Of a stretch of DNA of 64,000 nucleotides, positions 51,302 to 61,418 are shown piece by piece; within the stretch, counting starts at the first letter, position 1; each line of letters starts with the position of its first letter. The stretch comes from Terrirhizobium terrae (GTDB lineage Bacteria; Pseudomonadota; Alphaproteobacteria; Rhizobiales; Rhizobiaceae). The stretch covers positions 2,455,501-2,519,500 of the forward strand of contig NZ_CP104992.1 in assembly GCF_030323265.1 (NCBI RefSeq). Direction: 5' to 3'. The notes under the pieces are model-generated. The model searched no databases, was not told where the DNA came from, and worked only from the letters and a program-made list of their open reading frames with translations. The translations under genes were made by a program, and so were the position numbers.

Positions 51302-52767
51302 GCCGAGGCGCCGGGAACGTTGACCACCTTGCCGGGGTTCATGATGCCGGCCGGGTCGAAGGCGGACTTGATCCGGTACATCAACTCCATCTCGATGTCC
51401 GAACGGATATGGGCGAGTTCATCGCGCTTCAGCTGGCCGATGCCATGCTCCGCCGAGATCGATCCGCCGGCATCGAGAACGATGGCGTGGACGATTTCGT
51501 TGATTTCGCGCCAGCGGTCGAGAAAGGCCTGCTTGTCGGCTCCCATATCGGCGGTGACCGGCTGCGAGATGTTGTAGTGGATATTGCCATCGCCGAGATG
51601 GCCGAATGCGCAGATACGGGCACCGGGCATGGCGGCGAGCACGGCTCTCTCCGCTTCCGCCATGAAGGCCGGGATCTTCGAGACCGGTACCGAAACATCG
51701 TGCTTGATCGATCCGCCTTCAGGCTTCTGCGCATCCGACATGCTTTCGCGCATGTGCCACAGCGCCTTTTGCTGGGCAACCGAGGAGGCGATAACCGCGT
51801 CCTCGACGAGCCCGGCCTCGAAACCCTGTTCCAGCAGGGACTGCACCATGACGCTGGCCGTCTCGGCGCTGTCGGAGGTCGAAATGTCGATCAGCGCGTA
51901 CCAGGCATGTGGACCTTCCAGCGGATCACGCACGCCGTCTATATGACGCGTGGTGAACTCGATGCCGATGCGCGGCATGAGTTCGAAACCGGTCAGTGCC
52001 GTGCCGCAGAGCGTCGAGGCCTTCTCGAAGAGATGCAGCGCATCTTCCGGCGAGGCGAGGCCGGCAAGCGCCACCTGATGGCCGACAGGCTTGGGGAAGA
52101 GTTTCAAGACCGCGCCGGTGATGATGCCGAGCGTGCCTTCCGCGCCGATGAAGAGATCGCGCAGATCGTAGCCGGTATTGTCCTTCTTCAGCCGGCGCAG
52201 GCCGTTCCAGATTTCGCCGGACGGCAGCACGACTTCCAGCCCGAGGCAGAGCTGCCGCATGTTGCCATAGGCGAGCACGGCGGTGCCGCCGGCATTGGTG
52301 GAGAGATTGCCGCCGATCCGGCAGGAGCCTTCCGAGCCGAGTGACAGCGGGAACAGCCGGTCGACCTTGTCGGCCGCGGCCTGCACGTCGGCGAGGATGG
52401 CGCCGCCCTCGGCGACCAGAACGTTGGCAAGCGGGTCGACGTCGCGGATCTTGTTCATCCGCTCGAGCGACACGATGATGTCATGTCCGCCCGTTCGCGG
52501 GGTCTGGCCGCCCACGAGACCGGTATTTCCGGTCTGCGGCACGATCGGCGTGCCGGTTTCGCTGGCGAGTTTCAGGATGGCGGCGACTTCTTCCGTCGTG
52601 CCGGGCTTCAACAGAAGCGGCGACGATCCCTTGTAGAGACCGCGGTTTTCGATGAGATGCGGGGCGAGATCCGCAGCGTCGCGAACGGCATGTGCCTCGC
52701 CGACGATGGCCGCGAAGCGGTCGAGCAATTCGGGTGCCACGACCGGCAGGTCCGCCGCATTATCCAT
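51298..52767 (-). CDS. FAD-linked oxidase of the D-lactate/glycolate dehydrogenase type
   Basis: The 489-residue flavoenzyme has the PCMH FAD-binding domain (residues about 45-220; IVPQTGNTGLVGGQTPR, SLGSEGSCRIGGNLSTNAGG, FIGAEGTLGIITGAVLKLFP) and the FAD-oxidase C-terminal domain ending with GHLGDGNIHYNI, AEHGIGQLKR and FDPAGIMNPGKV. The family oxidises 2-hydroxy acids such as D-lactate, D-2-hydroxyglutarate or glycolate, and the substrate cannot be named. ATG 52767 has GGAGAG upstream and lies directly at the stop of the synthase gene. An in-frame ATG 52782 has no such site. Confidence 0.88.
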   Translation of the reverse strand: MDNAADLPVVAPELLDRFAAIVGEAHAVRDAADLAPHLIENRGLYKGSSPLLLKPGTTEEVAAILKLASETGTPIVPQTGNTGLVGGQTPRTGGHDIIVSLERMNKIRDVDPLANVLVAEGGAILADVQAAADKVDRLFPLSLGSEGSCRIGGNLSTNAGGTAVLAYGNMRQLCLGLEVVLPSGEIWNGLRRLKKDNTGYDLRDLFIGAEGTLGIITGAVLKLFPKPVGHQVALAGLASPEDALHLFEKASTLCGTALTGFELMPRIGIEFTTRHIDGVRDPLEGPHAWYALIDISTSDSAETASVMVQSLLEQGFEAGLVEDAVIASSVAQQKALWHMRESMSDAQKPEGGSIKHDVSVPVSKIPAFMAEAERAVLAAMPGARICAFGHLGDGNIHYNISQPVTADMGADKQAFLDRWREINEIVHAIVLDAGGSISAEHGIGQLKRDELAHIRSDIEMELMYRIKSAFDPAGIMNPGKVVNVPGASA

Positions 52768-52768
52768 T

Positions 52769-53761
52769 TCAGGTCTCTCCATCCCTCGGCGCCGCAGCGC
52801 GTGCCAGCCTGTCGTTGATCGCCTCGCCAAGTCCCTCCTCGGGAATGGCCGTGACGGCGATCCGCTGCGCGCCGCTGGCATCTGCGCGCTTCAGGTATTC
52901 GAACAGGTTTGCGGCCGCCTGCGCAAGGTCTCCCGAGGGGCTGAGATCGAGATCGATCGCCGCCGTCTCGATGCCGGGAATTTCGATGCCGCCAAGACGG
53001 ATCAGCGCCTCACCCGGCTCTACCGACCGCGCGTTGAGACGCACGGCCGCGCCCGGGGCATAATGCGAGGCGAGCATGCCCGGCGCCTCGATGATCGCGG
53101 CAGGTCCTTCGCGGCGCTGGACATCCTGTCCGACAGCTTTGGCAATATCGTCTGCCGCAAGCCCACCCGGCCGCAGGAGCAGGATCGCGCCGGTCTCGGG
53201 GTCGACGCGCACGATGGTCGATTCCACGCCGACCGGTGATGAGCCACCGTCGATGATCAGTTTCAGTTTTTCACCGAGGTCGTCCATGACATGCCGGGCG
53301 GCGGTCGGGCTGATCTTGCCCGACGTATTGGCGCTCGGCGCTGCGAGTGGCCTGTCGAAGGCGCGGATCAGGTCGCTGGCAAAGCCTTCGGGGCAGCGCA
53401 GTCCGACGGTTTCGAGACCGGCTGTCGCCAGCGGATGGATCGGGCTTCCTGGTCGGAGCGGCAGGATGATGGTGAGCGGACCGGGCCAGAAAGTCTCCGC
53501 AAGTCGCCGCGAGATGGGGTCGAAGACCGCATAGCGCTCGGCCATGGCGATATCGGACACATGGCAGATCAGCGGGTTGAAGCGCGGCCGGCCCTTCGTC
53601 TCGTAGATCCGCGAAATCGCGTCGGCCTGCGTCGCATCGGCGGCAAGGCCGTAGACCGTTTCGGTGGGGATGGCGACAGGAAAACCTTCGCCGAGCACGC
53701 GGCTCGCCTCGCGGATTGCGCGTTCCCGTTCCTGTCTGCTGTCTATGATCTCGGCCGTCAT
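52769..53761 (-). CDS. L-threonylcarbamoyladenylate synthase (Sua5 type)
   Basis: The enzyme makes threonylcarbamoyl-AMP for the universal t6A37 modification of tRNAs. The 330-residue product has the YrdC core (PTETVYGLAADATQADAISR, YETKGRPRFNPLICHV, LAAPSANTSGKISPTAARHV) and a C-terminal Sua5 domain (about 215-325), so it is the long Sua5 form and not the short TsaC. It is the first gene of a three-gene run with the FAD oxidase and the ModE-type regulator. Confidence 0.93.
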   Translation of the reverse strand: MTAEIIDSRQERERAIREASRVLGEGFPVAIPTETVYGLAADATQADAISRIYETKGRPRFNPLICHVSDIAMAERYAVFDPISRRLAETFWPGPLTIILPLRPGSPIHPLATAGLETVGLRCPEGFASDLIRAFDRPLAAPSANTSGKISPTAARHVMDDLGEKLKLIIDGGSSPVGVESTIVRVDPETGAILLLRPGGLAADDIAKAVGQDVQRREGPAAIIEAPGMLASHYAPGAAVRLNARSVEPGEALIRLGGIEIPGIETAAIDLDLSPSGDLAQAAANLFEYLKRADASGAQRIAVTAIPEEGLGEAINDRLARAAAPRDGET

Positions 53762-53792
53762 GCCGTCGTCAATACAGCGGGAGAGAGCCGGT

Positions 53793-54401
53793 TCAAAGCT
53801 TTTTGATGATCTCGCGGACGGCTGCGTCCGGCGCGCCCAGCATCAGCACGTTGCGCATCGCTTCGCGCGGATCGCTGGTGCGAAACAGCAGGCCGTTCTT
53901 GCGGAATGTGCGGTCGATCCGTGCGCCTTGCCCGGCATCTCCCTCGATCGCGACGGCGAAATACATGCGCGAGCTCTTCGGAATGATGCGGGCGAAGAAT
54001 TCTTCCTCCTCGCCAATGTCGGAGGAAAAATTGGCGATGTAGAACGACCAGCTCACCATGTCTTCCCGCGAGAAGGCGGTGCGTGCAGCCGTGACGTGGC
54101 AATAGCCGAGATGTGGGCTGCCATCGAGCGTGCGGTGGAAGATGAGCTTCGGCAGGGCGATCAGGCGGTGGAATTTGTTGAGGCGCGCATGGGTCGTCTC
54201 ACCTGCCGCTTCCAGCTTGCGGCCGGTCTGCTCGGCCACTTCGTCATGGCTGAGATAACGACGTTCGTTCGGTATCGATGGCGGGCGCGGGCGGGAGATC
54301 TTGCCGGTGCGCAGGAATTCCGAATGCGCATTGCTCCGAGCAGGCGGCGGCGCGAATGTCGGTTGCCTGTTGACCTCGAAATACCGGATCTGTCCTGGCA
54401 T
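53793..54401 (-). CDS. Conserved hypothetical protein
   Basis: The 202-residue product has no signal peptide or membrane helix. The N-terminal 60 residues are Pro/Arg-rich and probably flexible. The core contains LIALPKLIFHRTLDGSPHLG, REDMVSWSFYIANFSSDIGE and RTSDPREAMRNVLMLGAPDA. I do not recognise the family. It lies 31 bases before the Sua5-type gene on the same strand and may be cotranscribed with it. Confidence 0.65.
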   Translation of the reverse strand: MPGQIRYFEVNRQPTFAPPPARSNAHSEFLRTGKISRPRPPSIPNERRYLSHDEVAEQTGRKLEAAGETTHARLNKFHRLIALPKLIFHRTLDGSPHLGYCHVTAARTAFSREDMVSWSFYIANFSSDIGEEEEFFARIIPKSSRMYFAVAIEGDAGQGARIDRTFRKNGLLFRTSDPREAMRNVLMLGAPDAAVREIIKKL

Positions 54402-54523
54402 AGGCGCGAGCCTTCCCTGTGAGTCGGATACGATTCTATTAGTGAAATCTTAACAACGAGTTTCACCTGCTGCCATAGTGTTCCGGGATAGCAATATGGC
54501 CTCGTCGCCAATGCAGTGTCGGA

Positions 54524-54547
54524 TGTCGCAATGTCGCCTATGCGACA
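54524..54547. promoter_or_regulatory. Inverted repeat upstream of the cobalamin riboswitch
   Basis: TGTCGCA (54524-54530) and TGCGACA (54541-54547) form a perfect 7-bp inverted repeat with a 10-base spacer, about 35 bases before the riboswitch. The spacing is about one helix turn and a half, as for dimeric regulators. AraC-type betaine regulators of the GbdR kind are one candidate. The binding protein is unknown. Confidence 0.45.
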
Positions 54548-54581
54548 AGCTGTCATCGGGCTTAAATGACACCAAGCTCAT

Positions 54582-54785
54582 GGTGCCGCCTTGCTAGGGA
54601 AGGCGGAGAATTGGGAAGCCGGCGGATCTAAAAGATCTAACCGGCGCTGCCCCCGCAACGGTGGTGGAGTTTGAGGCATGGCGTAAGCCACTGGGACAGA
54701 GCCGAACGGCCGCCCGGGAAGGTGCCATGCAGTTCACTGAGGGAAACCTTGGAGACAACTCCTCAGCCCGGAAACCAGCCTGAGC
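54582..54785 (+). ncRNA. Cobalamin riboswitch
   Basis: The conserved blocks of the cobalamin riboswitch occur in order: GGGAA at 54613-54617, GCTGCCCCCGCAAC at 54646-54659, CCACTGG at 54688-54694, GGGAAGG at 54716-54722, and the B12 box CAGCCCGGAAACCAGCC at 54764-54780. The arm GCCGGCGGATCT pairs with AGATCTAACCGGC as in P3. After the aptamer a stem GGCGGG/CCCGCC (54828-54845) without T run and the site GAGGA before the ATG suggest control of translation. The only gene downstream on this strand is the Rieske oxygenase. Confidence 0.9.
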
Positions 54786-54890
54786 CGTAGTTTAGACCGG
54801 TCGCGGAGGGCGCTCGGGACGAGAATGGGCGGGAGGCTCCCCGCCGGCTTGTCCATGCCCTGTCCGCTTGCTTGATTTGCGAGGAAGCAT

Positions 54891-56134
<1,244 letters not shown>

Positions 56135-56169
56135 AGTCATGTCATTGGAACAAAGCGGGGTGTCATCCG

Positions 56170-56190
56170 TTGTAGACCGCTAGTCTACAA
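56170..56190. promoter_or_regulatory. Perfect inverted repeat upstream of BA14K gene
   Basis: TTGTAGAC (56170-56177) and GTCTACAA (56183-56190) form a perfect 8-bp inverted repeat with a 5-base spacer, 17 bases before the ATG. It could be an operator or an mRNA hairpin just upstream of the ribosome site. No T run follows. Confidence 0.5.
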
Positions 56191-56207
56191 TAAAGGAAAC
56201 ACCCCGT

Positions 56208-56657
56208 ATGACCGCCTTTCGCATGCGCCTTGCTACGGCGCTGACGGCCGCTGCTGTCCTTGCCACCAGCTTTATTCCGGCTTCCGCAATGCCTGTTTCG
56301 CCGATGCCGGTTCCGGCCGTGTCGTCATCTGCCGGTCAGGTGACCGAGGTTCAGTGGCGCCATCGCGACGATCGTCGCCACTATCGTCATGACCGCCGCC
56401 ACTATCGCGAAGGCTATTACAACGGTCATCGAGGCTATCGCGAACGCCGTCGTGGCTATCGCTATCACAATGGCTACTGGTTCCCGCTGGCCGCCTTCGC
56501 CACCGGTGCTATCATCGGCGGTGCGATTGCCAATTCCGGCGGGAGAAGCCGTCACGTCCAGTGGTGCGCCGACCGTTACCGGACCTATCGTGCATCCGAC
56601 AATACCTATGTCTCAAGCCCGGGCGTTCGCCGCTCGTGCAACTCGCCCTACAGGTGA
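56208..56657 (+). CDS. BA14K family secreted protein (first copy)
   Basis: The 149-residue protein has a signal peptide (cleaved near ASAMP), a His/Arg/Tyr-rich middle (residues about 48-85), a short hydrophobic helix (AAFATGAIIGGAIA) and the BA14K end (HVQWCADRYRTYRASDNTYV). The family name comes from a Brucella immunoreactive 14 kDa protein with lectin-like activity. The role in rhizobia is unknown. It is presumably periplasmic or on the surface. AAAGGAA precedes the ATG. A second copy follows after 170 bases. Confidence 0.88.
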   Translation: MTAFRMRLATALTAAAVLATSFIPASAMPVSPMPVPAVSSSAGQVTEVQWRHRDDRRHYRHDRRHYREGYYNGHRGYRERRRGYRYHNGYWFPLAAFATGAIIGGAIANSGGRSRHVQWCADRYRTYRASDNTYVSSPGVRRSCNSPYR

Positions 56658-56827
56658 GCCTCCTTGGCCCGACCGGATCCGCGGCCGGACCTTTGATGAT
56701 CCCGCTGTTAATCGGCGGTTCAGGATGAAAATCCTAGCCTCATGGAGAAACGGGATCATCATGACCTGCGATCACCGGCGCTTAAGGCCCCGCATGATCG
56801 CAACAACCACGGAATGGAGAATTTGAA

Positions 56828-57331
56828 ATGACTCTGTTCAAGAAACTTGCAGTCGCTGCGGTCTCCGCGGTCGTCCTGGCAGGCTCTTTGGGCTCGGCCC
56901 AGGCGCTTCCGCTGCCGGCGGTGCCGAACGCGCCAGCGGCCTCTGACGTGACCAACGTCCAGTATTACCGGCATTATGGCGGCCCCCGTCGGGGCTGGGA
57001 TGGGCCGCGCCGCGGCTATTACGGCGGCCCTCGCCGTGGCTGGTATGGCGGTTACCGCGGCTATCACGGCTACCGTGATGGCTACCGCCGTCACAGCGAC
57101 GGCTACTGGTATCCGCTGGCGGCCTTTGGCGCCGGTGCTATCATCGGTGGTGCCCTCGCGGCGCCGCGTTATGTCGAACCGGCCCCTGCGCCGGTCTATC
57201 GCAGCAGCGGTGGCCTCAATCCGCGCCACTACGAATACTGCGCCGGGCGTTACCGCTCGTACGATTCCTATTCGAATACGTTCCAGCCCTATAACGGCCC
57301 GCGCCAACAGTGCTACTCGCCTTACTACTGA
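56828..57331 (+). CDS. BA14K family secreted protein (second copy)
   Basis: The 167-residue product is a paralogue of the preceding gene: a signal peptide (cleaved near AQALP), a Gly/Tyr/Arg-rich repeat region ([20 protein letters not shown]), a short hydrophobic helix ([14 protein letters not shown]) and the BA14K end [19 protein letters not shown]. The two copies share the layout but differ in the middle region. GGAGA precedes ATG 56828. A strong terminator follows. Confidence 0.88.
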   Translation: MTLFKKLAVAAVSAVVLAGSLGSAQALPLPAVPNAPAASDVTNVQYYRHYGGPRRGWDGPRRGYYGGPRRGWYGGYRGYHGYRDGYRRHSDGYWYPLAAFGAGAIIGGALAAPRYVEPAPAPVYRSSGGLNPRHYEYCAGRYRSYDSYSNTFQPYNGPRQQCYSPYY

Positions 57332-57370
57332 GGTTCGGCTTCCGCTAAAGGCTTACTGGAACAAGACAGA

Positions 57371-57396
57371 CCCGCGCTCCGGCGCGGGTTTTCTTT
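57371..57396 (+). terminator. Rho-independent terminator after BA14K pair
   Basis: CCCGCGC (57371-57377), a TCCG loop and GCGCGGG (57382-57388) are followed by TTTTCTTT. It separates the BA14K genes from the convergent transporter gene. Confidence 0.88.
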
Positions 57397-57411
57397 GCCG
57401 GATTGTCAAAG

Positions 57412-58416
57412 CTACAGGATGCCCACGCGACGCAGCAGCCACCACGCGGCGGCAACCGACAGCACAATCGCGCCGAAGGCAAATGCCGTCCCGTGAATGC
57501 CCTCGGCAAAGGGCAGTGACGACGTGTTCATGCCGAAGAAGCCGGTGACCAGCGACGGTGGCAGCAGGAAGGCTGTCATCAGCGACAGGATATAGAGGTG
57601 ACGGTTGGTTTCCGAGGACAGTTTGGAATCGATTTCCTCGTGCAGCAGACGCGCCCGTTCCTGCAGCGCGTAGACATCGTGATCCACCGCCTCCAGCCGG
57701 CCGATCAGCCGCGCCGCCGCATCGTCGAAGCCCAAAGGCATGTCGTCCTCGTCGGACGCCGCCGCGCGCCGCATCAGGGTCAGGATCGTTCTGAGGTGCC
57801 GGTGCAGCCTGACGACCGTGCGCCGCACAGGCGCCAGCCGCCGGCGCTCGTCTCGCGGCGCGTTGTCGTAGACGAAGTCCTCGATCAGGTTCAGCTCTTC
57901 CGTCAGCTCCATGACGAGCGCGATGAGCGTGCGCTGGAATTCCGCCACCAGCGTTTCGAACACGTCGATCGGTCGCTTGTAGCGGCCGGCATTCTTTTCC
58001 ACCGCCACCTTCAGCCGGTCGATGGATCGCAATGGCTGCAGGCGCGTGGTGATGATGATGCGTTCCGAGACGAAGAAATGCAGCCAGCCGATATCGCGTG
58101 TCTCGCTGGCGAATTCCTTCTGGAAGTCGATCAGTGTGCCGTAAATCAGCTGCTCGTCCAGGATCACCGCCGCATGGGTGTCGCGCGTGGTAAGCGCCGA
58201 AAGCGCCGGTGGCGTCAGGTCGGGAAGGCTTTCGAGAAAAGCGGGCACGCGGCTGTCGGCGAGGTTGAGATGCAGCCACAGGAACCCGTCCGTTACATCA
58301 AGTTCGTTGACCGTCGTTTCCAGCGGCAGGCGTGCACAGGAGCGCGTCGGCCCATCGAAGCGATAGGCCCAGACGAGACCCGGAATGGCAGGCGTCATCA
58401 GCGGGGGCGTATCCAT
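57412..58416 (-). CDS. zntB: ZntB/CorA-type divalent cation transporter
   Basis: The 334-residue protein belongs to the CorA superfamily. It has a large N-terminal cytoplasmic domain with a long coiled helix and two C-terminal membrane helices. The first helix ends in the family motif GMN (TGFFGMNTSSLPF). The N-terminal TPAIPGLVWAYRFDG and WLHLNLAD pattern resembles ZntB, a zinc transporter, more than CorA. Substrate is inferred. ATG 58416 is chosen over the GTG two codons upstream because AGGAA is correctly spaced only for the ATG. Confidence 0.88.
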   Translation of the reverse strand: MDTPPLMTPAIPGLVWAYRFDGPTRSCARLPLETTVNELDVTDGFLWLHLNLADSRVPAFLESLPDLTPPALSALTTRDTHAAVILDEQLIYGTLIDFQKEFASETRDIGWLHFFVSERIIITTRLQPLRSIDRLKVAVEKNAGRYKRPIDVFETLVAEFQRTLIALVMELTEELNLIEDFVYDNAPRDERRRLAPVRRTVVRLHRHLRTILTLMRRAAASDEDDMPLGFDDAAARLIGRLEAVDHDVYALQERARLLHEEIDSKLSSETNRHLYILSLMTAFLLPPSLVTGFFGMNTSSLPFAEGIHGTAFAFGAIVLSVAAAWWLLRRVGIL

Positions 58417-58534
58417 GGGCACAATTCCTCTGTCTTCTCGCCTTGTACGCCAAACTTGAAAAAGAATCTCTAGCGTCGACTTATGAACGGTTGATGCCGG
58501 ATTTCGCTGCCTTGGTGACAGCAGGAACAGAGAA

Positions 58535-58568
58535 TTGACAAGAGTATTTACGTTTACGTAAAAGATAG
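58535..58568 (+). promoter_or_regulatory. LiuR-like operator in a MerR-type promoter
   Basis: TTGACA (58535-58540) is followed by the palindrome TTTACGTTTACGTAAA at 58547-58562. The palindrome resembles the known site of the MerR-family regulator LiuR, which controls branched-chain amino acid and acyl-CoA breakdown. The -10 is poor and would lie about 19-21 bases after the -35, with the operator between, as in MerR-controlled promoters. The genes downstream are an acyl-CoA dehydrogenase and an enoyl-CoA hydratase. Confidence 0.65.
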
Positions 58569-58613
58569 ATACTGCCGAGATGGCATGGCTGCACGGCTGA
58601 TGAGGAGGATCAC

Positions 58614-60403
58614 ATGTACAGCGCCCCCGTGGAGGAAATTGCCTTCACCCTGAACCATATTGCCGGCCTAGGCTCCGCGCTCGAGGAGGGACGCTTCGGC
58701 GACCTGAGCGGCGATCTGGTGGATGCGATCCTGGAAGAAGCGGGCCGCTTTGCCTCCGGTGAATTGGCGCCGCTCGGCGAAAGCGGTGACCGCGAGGGTG
58801 CCACGCTTGCCGACGGCAAGGTGACGACGCCGGCCGGTTGGGTAGAGCTCTATCGCCACTGGCGGGAAGGGGCTGGAACGGGTTGACCGCGCCGGAAGCC
58901 TATGGCGGTCAGAACCTGCCGCATATGCTCAATGTCGCGACGCTGGAAATGTGGAATTCCGCCTCCATGGCCTTCGCGCTGGCACCGACGCTCACCATGG
59001 GCGCGATCGATGCGCTGGCCACCCATGGTTCCGAGACGCTGAAGGCGACCTATCTGGAAAAGATGGTCTCCGGTGAATGGACCGGCACGATGAACCTGAC
59101 CGAGCCCCATGCAGGCTCGGATCTCGGCGTCTTGAAAAGCCGCGCCGAACGCAGCGACGACGGCAGCTACCGCATCTTCGGCCAGAAGATCTTCATCACC
59201 TGGGGCGAACACGATGCCGCCGACAACATCATCCACCTGGTGCTGGCGCGCCTTCCCGATGCCCCGGCAGGCACGCGCGGCATCTCGCTCTTCCTCGTAC
59301 CGAAATTCCTGGTCAATGAGGACGGTTCGCTCGGCGAACGCAACGACGTGTTCTGCCACTCGATTGAACACAAGCTCGGCATTCACGGTTCGCCGACCTG
59401 CACGATGATCTATGGCGATGGCAAGTTTGGCGCCGAAAGCGGTGCCGTCGGTTATCTGGTCGGCGAGGAGAACAAAGGCCTCGCCTGCATGTTCACGATG
59501 ATGAACAATGCCCGATTGGCTGTCGGCATCCAGGGTGTCGCGATCGCCGAGGCCGCCACACAGAAGGCGATCGCCTTTGCCAAGGAGCGCACCCAGGGCA
59601 AGACGCCGGATTGGTCCGCCGATAGTGGCAAGTCGATGAGCCCGATCATCGAGCACCCGGATGTCGCCCAGATGCTGCTCACCATGAAAGCGCTGACGCA
59701 GGGCGCCCGCGCCATCTGCTATGCCTGCGCCTATGCCACCGACATGTCCCATCACACAGAGGGCGACACCGCCCGTCATTGGGCTGAACGCGCGGCGCTG
59801 CTGACGCCGATCGCAAAATCCTTCTCGACCGATATCGGCGTCGAAGTGGCGTCCCTCGGCATCCAGGTCCATGGCGGCATGGGCTTCATCGAGGAGACCG
59901 GCGCGGCGCGTTATCTTCGCGATGCCCGCATCGCGCCGATCTATGAAGGCACCAACGGTATCCAGGCCATCGACCTCGTCACCCGCAAGCTGCCGCTGTC
60001 GAATGGCGATCAGGTGCACGGTCTCATCGCCGAGCTGAAGGACGTGGCGGAGGAAGTTGCGGCTCGCAACGATGACGCTTTCGGCGAGACCGGTATCCGC
60101 CTGAAGGCAGCCGTCACGGCGCTGGAGACTGCGACCGCCTGGCTCATGGACGCTCAGGCCGAAGGACGCGCAGCGGACGCCCTGGCGGGTGCCACGCCCT
60201 ATCAGCGGCTCTTCGGCCTCGTCTTGACGGGAACCTATCTCGCCAAGGGAGGGCTGGTCGCTCTCGACAATGGCGAGGGCGACAAGCGGGCCAGCCTCTG
60301 CCGCTTCATGGCGGAAAACCTGCTCGCCGAAACCTCGGCGCTGAAGGACCGCGTCATCGCCGGTCCCGCCAGCCTCGCGGCTGCGCGCGCGGTTCTGGAT
60401 TGA
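58614..60403 (+). CDS. Acyl-CoA dehydrogenase, one frameshift
   Basis: After correction this is a 596-residue FAD enzyme of the long form of the family. It shows MNLTEPHAGSDLGVL (FAD and substrate loop), KIFITWGEHD, QVHGGMGFIEETGAARYLRD and the catalytic glutamate region IAPIYEGTNGIQAIDL, plus a C-terminal extension found in FadE/DmdC-type members. It introduces the double bond in acyl-CoA. The chain type is not clear. Adding one G to the run at 58869-58872 gives YRHWREGGWNGLTAPEAYGG. It lies behind a LiuR-like operator and precedes an enoyl-CoA hydratase. Confidence 0.9.
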
Positions 60404-60420
60404 AGCATTCCCCTCCCCAA

Positions 60421-60553
60421 CCCCTCCCCACAAGGGGGAGGGGCTTAACCCGCAGCGCCGCTTCTTTCGAACGGTTGGCCAATTGCGAGGTAAGACCGCG
60501 CCCCGGATATTCTCCCCCTTGTGGGGGAGATGGCCGGCAGGCCAGAGGGGGAC
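60421..60553. repeat. RIME-like intergenic palindromic element
   Basis: Two hairpins, CCCCTCCCC/GGGGAGGGG (60421-60443) and TCTCCCCC/GGGGGAGA (60511-60530), are followed by TGGCCGGCAGGCCAGAGGGGGAC. The layout resembles the element at 46252-46375. It lies between the acyl-CoA dehydrogenase and enoyl-CoA hydratase genes, so the two may be transcribed through it. Confidence 0.7.
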
Positions 60554-60606
60554 TTGCATCTGCGAACGCACTGCCAACAAAAGACAATTAGATGGGGGAG
60601 ATACCT

Positions 60607-61360
60607 ATGACCGAACATATCATCGTCGAGCGCCCCGAAGCCTATTCGGGCGTCATGGTCATCCGCTTCAACCGGCCGGAAAAGAAGAATGCCATCACGG
60701 CCGCCATGTATCACCGCATGACGGCGACGCTGGAGGAGGCGAATGGCGACGAGGCGGTCAGGGCGGTTGCCTTTCTCGGCACCGAAGGCTGTTTTTCCGC
60801 CGGCAACGACATGGGCGACTTCCTCGCTCACGCCATGTCGGGCTCGACGGATGCACCGGCCGCTGCCGTCTTCATCAAGGCGCTGGCACTGGCTGAAAAG
60901 CCGCTCGTTTCCGGCGTAGACGGGCTGGCGATCGGCATCGGCACCACGCTCAATCTGCATTGCGACATGACGGTGGCCTCTAACCGCAGCCTGTTCAAGA
61001 CGCCCTTCGTCGACCTGGCGCTTATACCGGAAGCGGCATCCAGCCTGCTCGCCCCCGCATCATGGGCCATCAGCGCTCGTTCGCCATGCTCGTGGCAGGC
61101 GAGGGCTTTTCGGCACAGGCCGCCCTGGAGGCCGGGCTGATCTGGAAGATCGTCGAGACAGATGCCGTAGAGGCGGAGACGCTGACGCTCGCCGCCAGCC
61201 TTGCCAAAAGCCGCCGCAGGCGCTCAAGATCGCTCGGGATTTGGTCCGTGGTCCGCGTGACGAAGTCCTCGCCCGCATGGACGAGGAGCTGATCCATTTC
61301 TCCGAGCGATTGAAGAGTACGGAAGCCCGGGAGGCGTTCGAGGCTTTCATGCGGCGGTGA
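60607..61360 (+). CDS. Enoyl-CoA hydratase/isomerase, two frameshifts
   Basis: After correction this is a 251-residue crotonase-family enzyme: FNRPEKKNAITAAMYHRM, FSAGNDMGDFL (oxyanion hole) and GLAIGIGTTLNLHCDM. It would hydrate the enoyl-CoA made by the preceding dehydrogenase. Adding a C to the run at 61052-61056 gives SLLAPRIMGHQRSFAML, and adding an A to the run at 61206-61209 gives LAKKPPQALKIARDLVRG. The protein then ends AFEAFMRR at the TGA 61358-61360. ATG 60607 has GGGGAG seven bases upstream. An ATG at 60592 is in frame but lacks such a site. Confidence 0.88.
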
Positions 61361-61361
61361 A

Positions 61362-61390
61362 GCCTGTCGATGCCTAACGCACCGACAGGC
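61362..61390. terminator. Hairpin between convergent genes
   Basis: GCCTGTCG (61362-61369) and CGACAGGC (61383-61390) form a perfect 8-bp stem with a 13-base loop just after the hydratase stop. No T run follows on either strand, so termination is uncertain. Confidence 0.4.
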
Positions 61391-61418
61391 GGAGATGTTC
61401 GTGTTCGCAAAGGCTCAG

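Noticed and set aside
54442-54466. GTGAAA-N13-TTTCAC inverted repeat
   Set aside because: Six-base arms with a long spacer in an AT-rich stretch are easily produced by chance, and nothing else points to a site here.
58850-60580. A 576-codon open frame opposite the acyl-CoA dehydrogenase
   Set aside because: The sense-strand gene has all family motifs. The antisense product looks like a typical GC-bias artefact.
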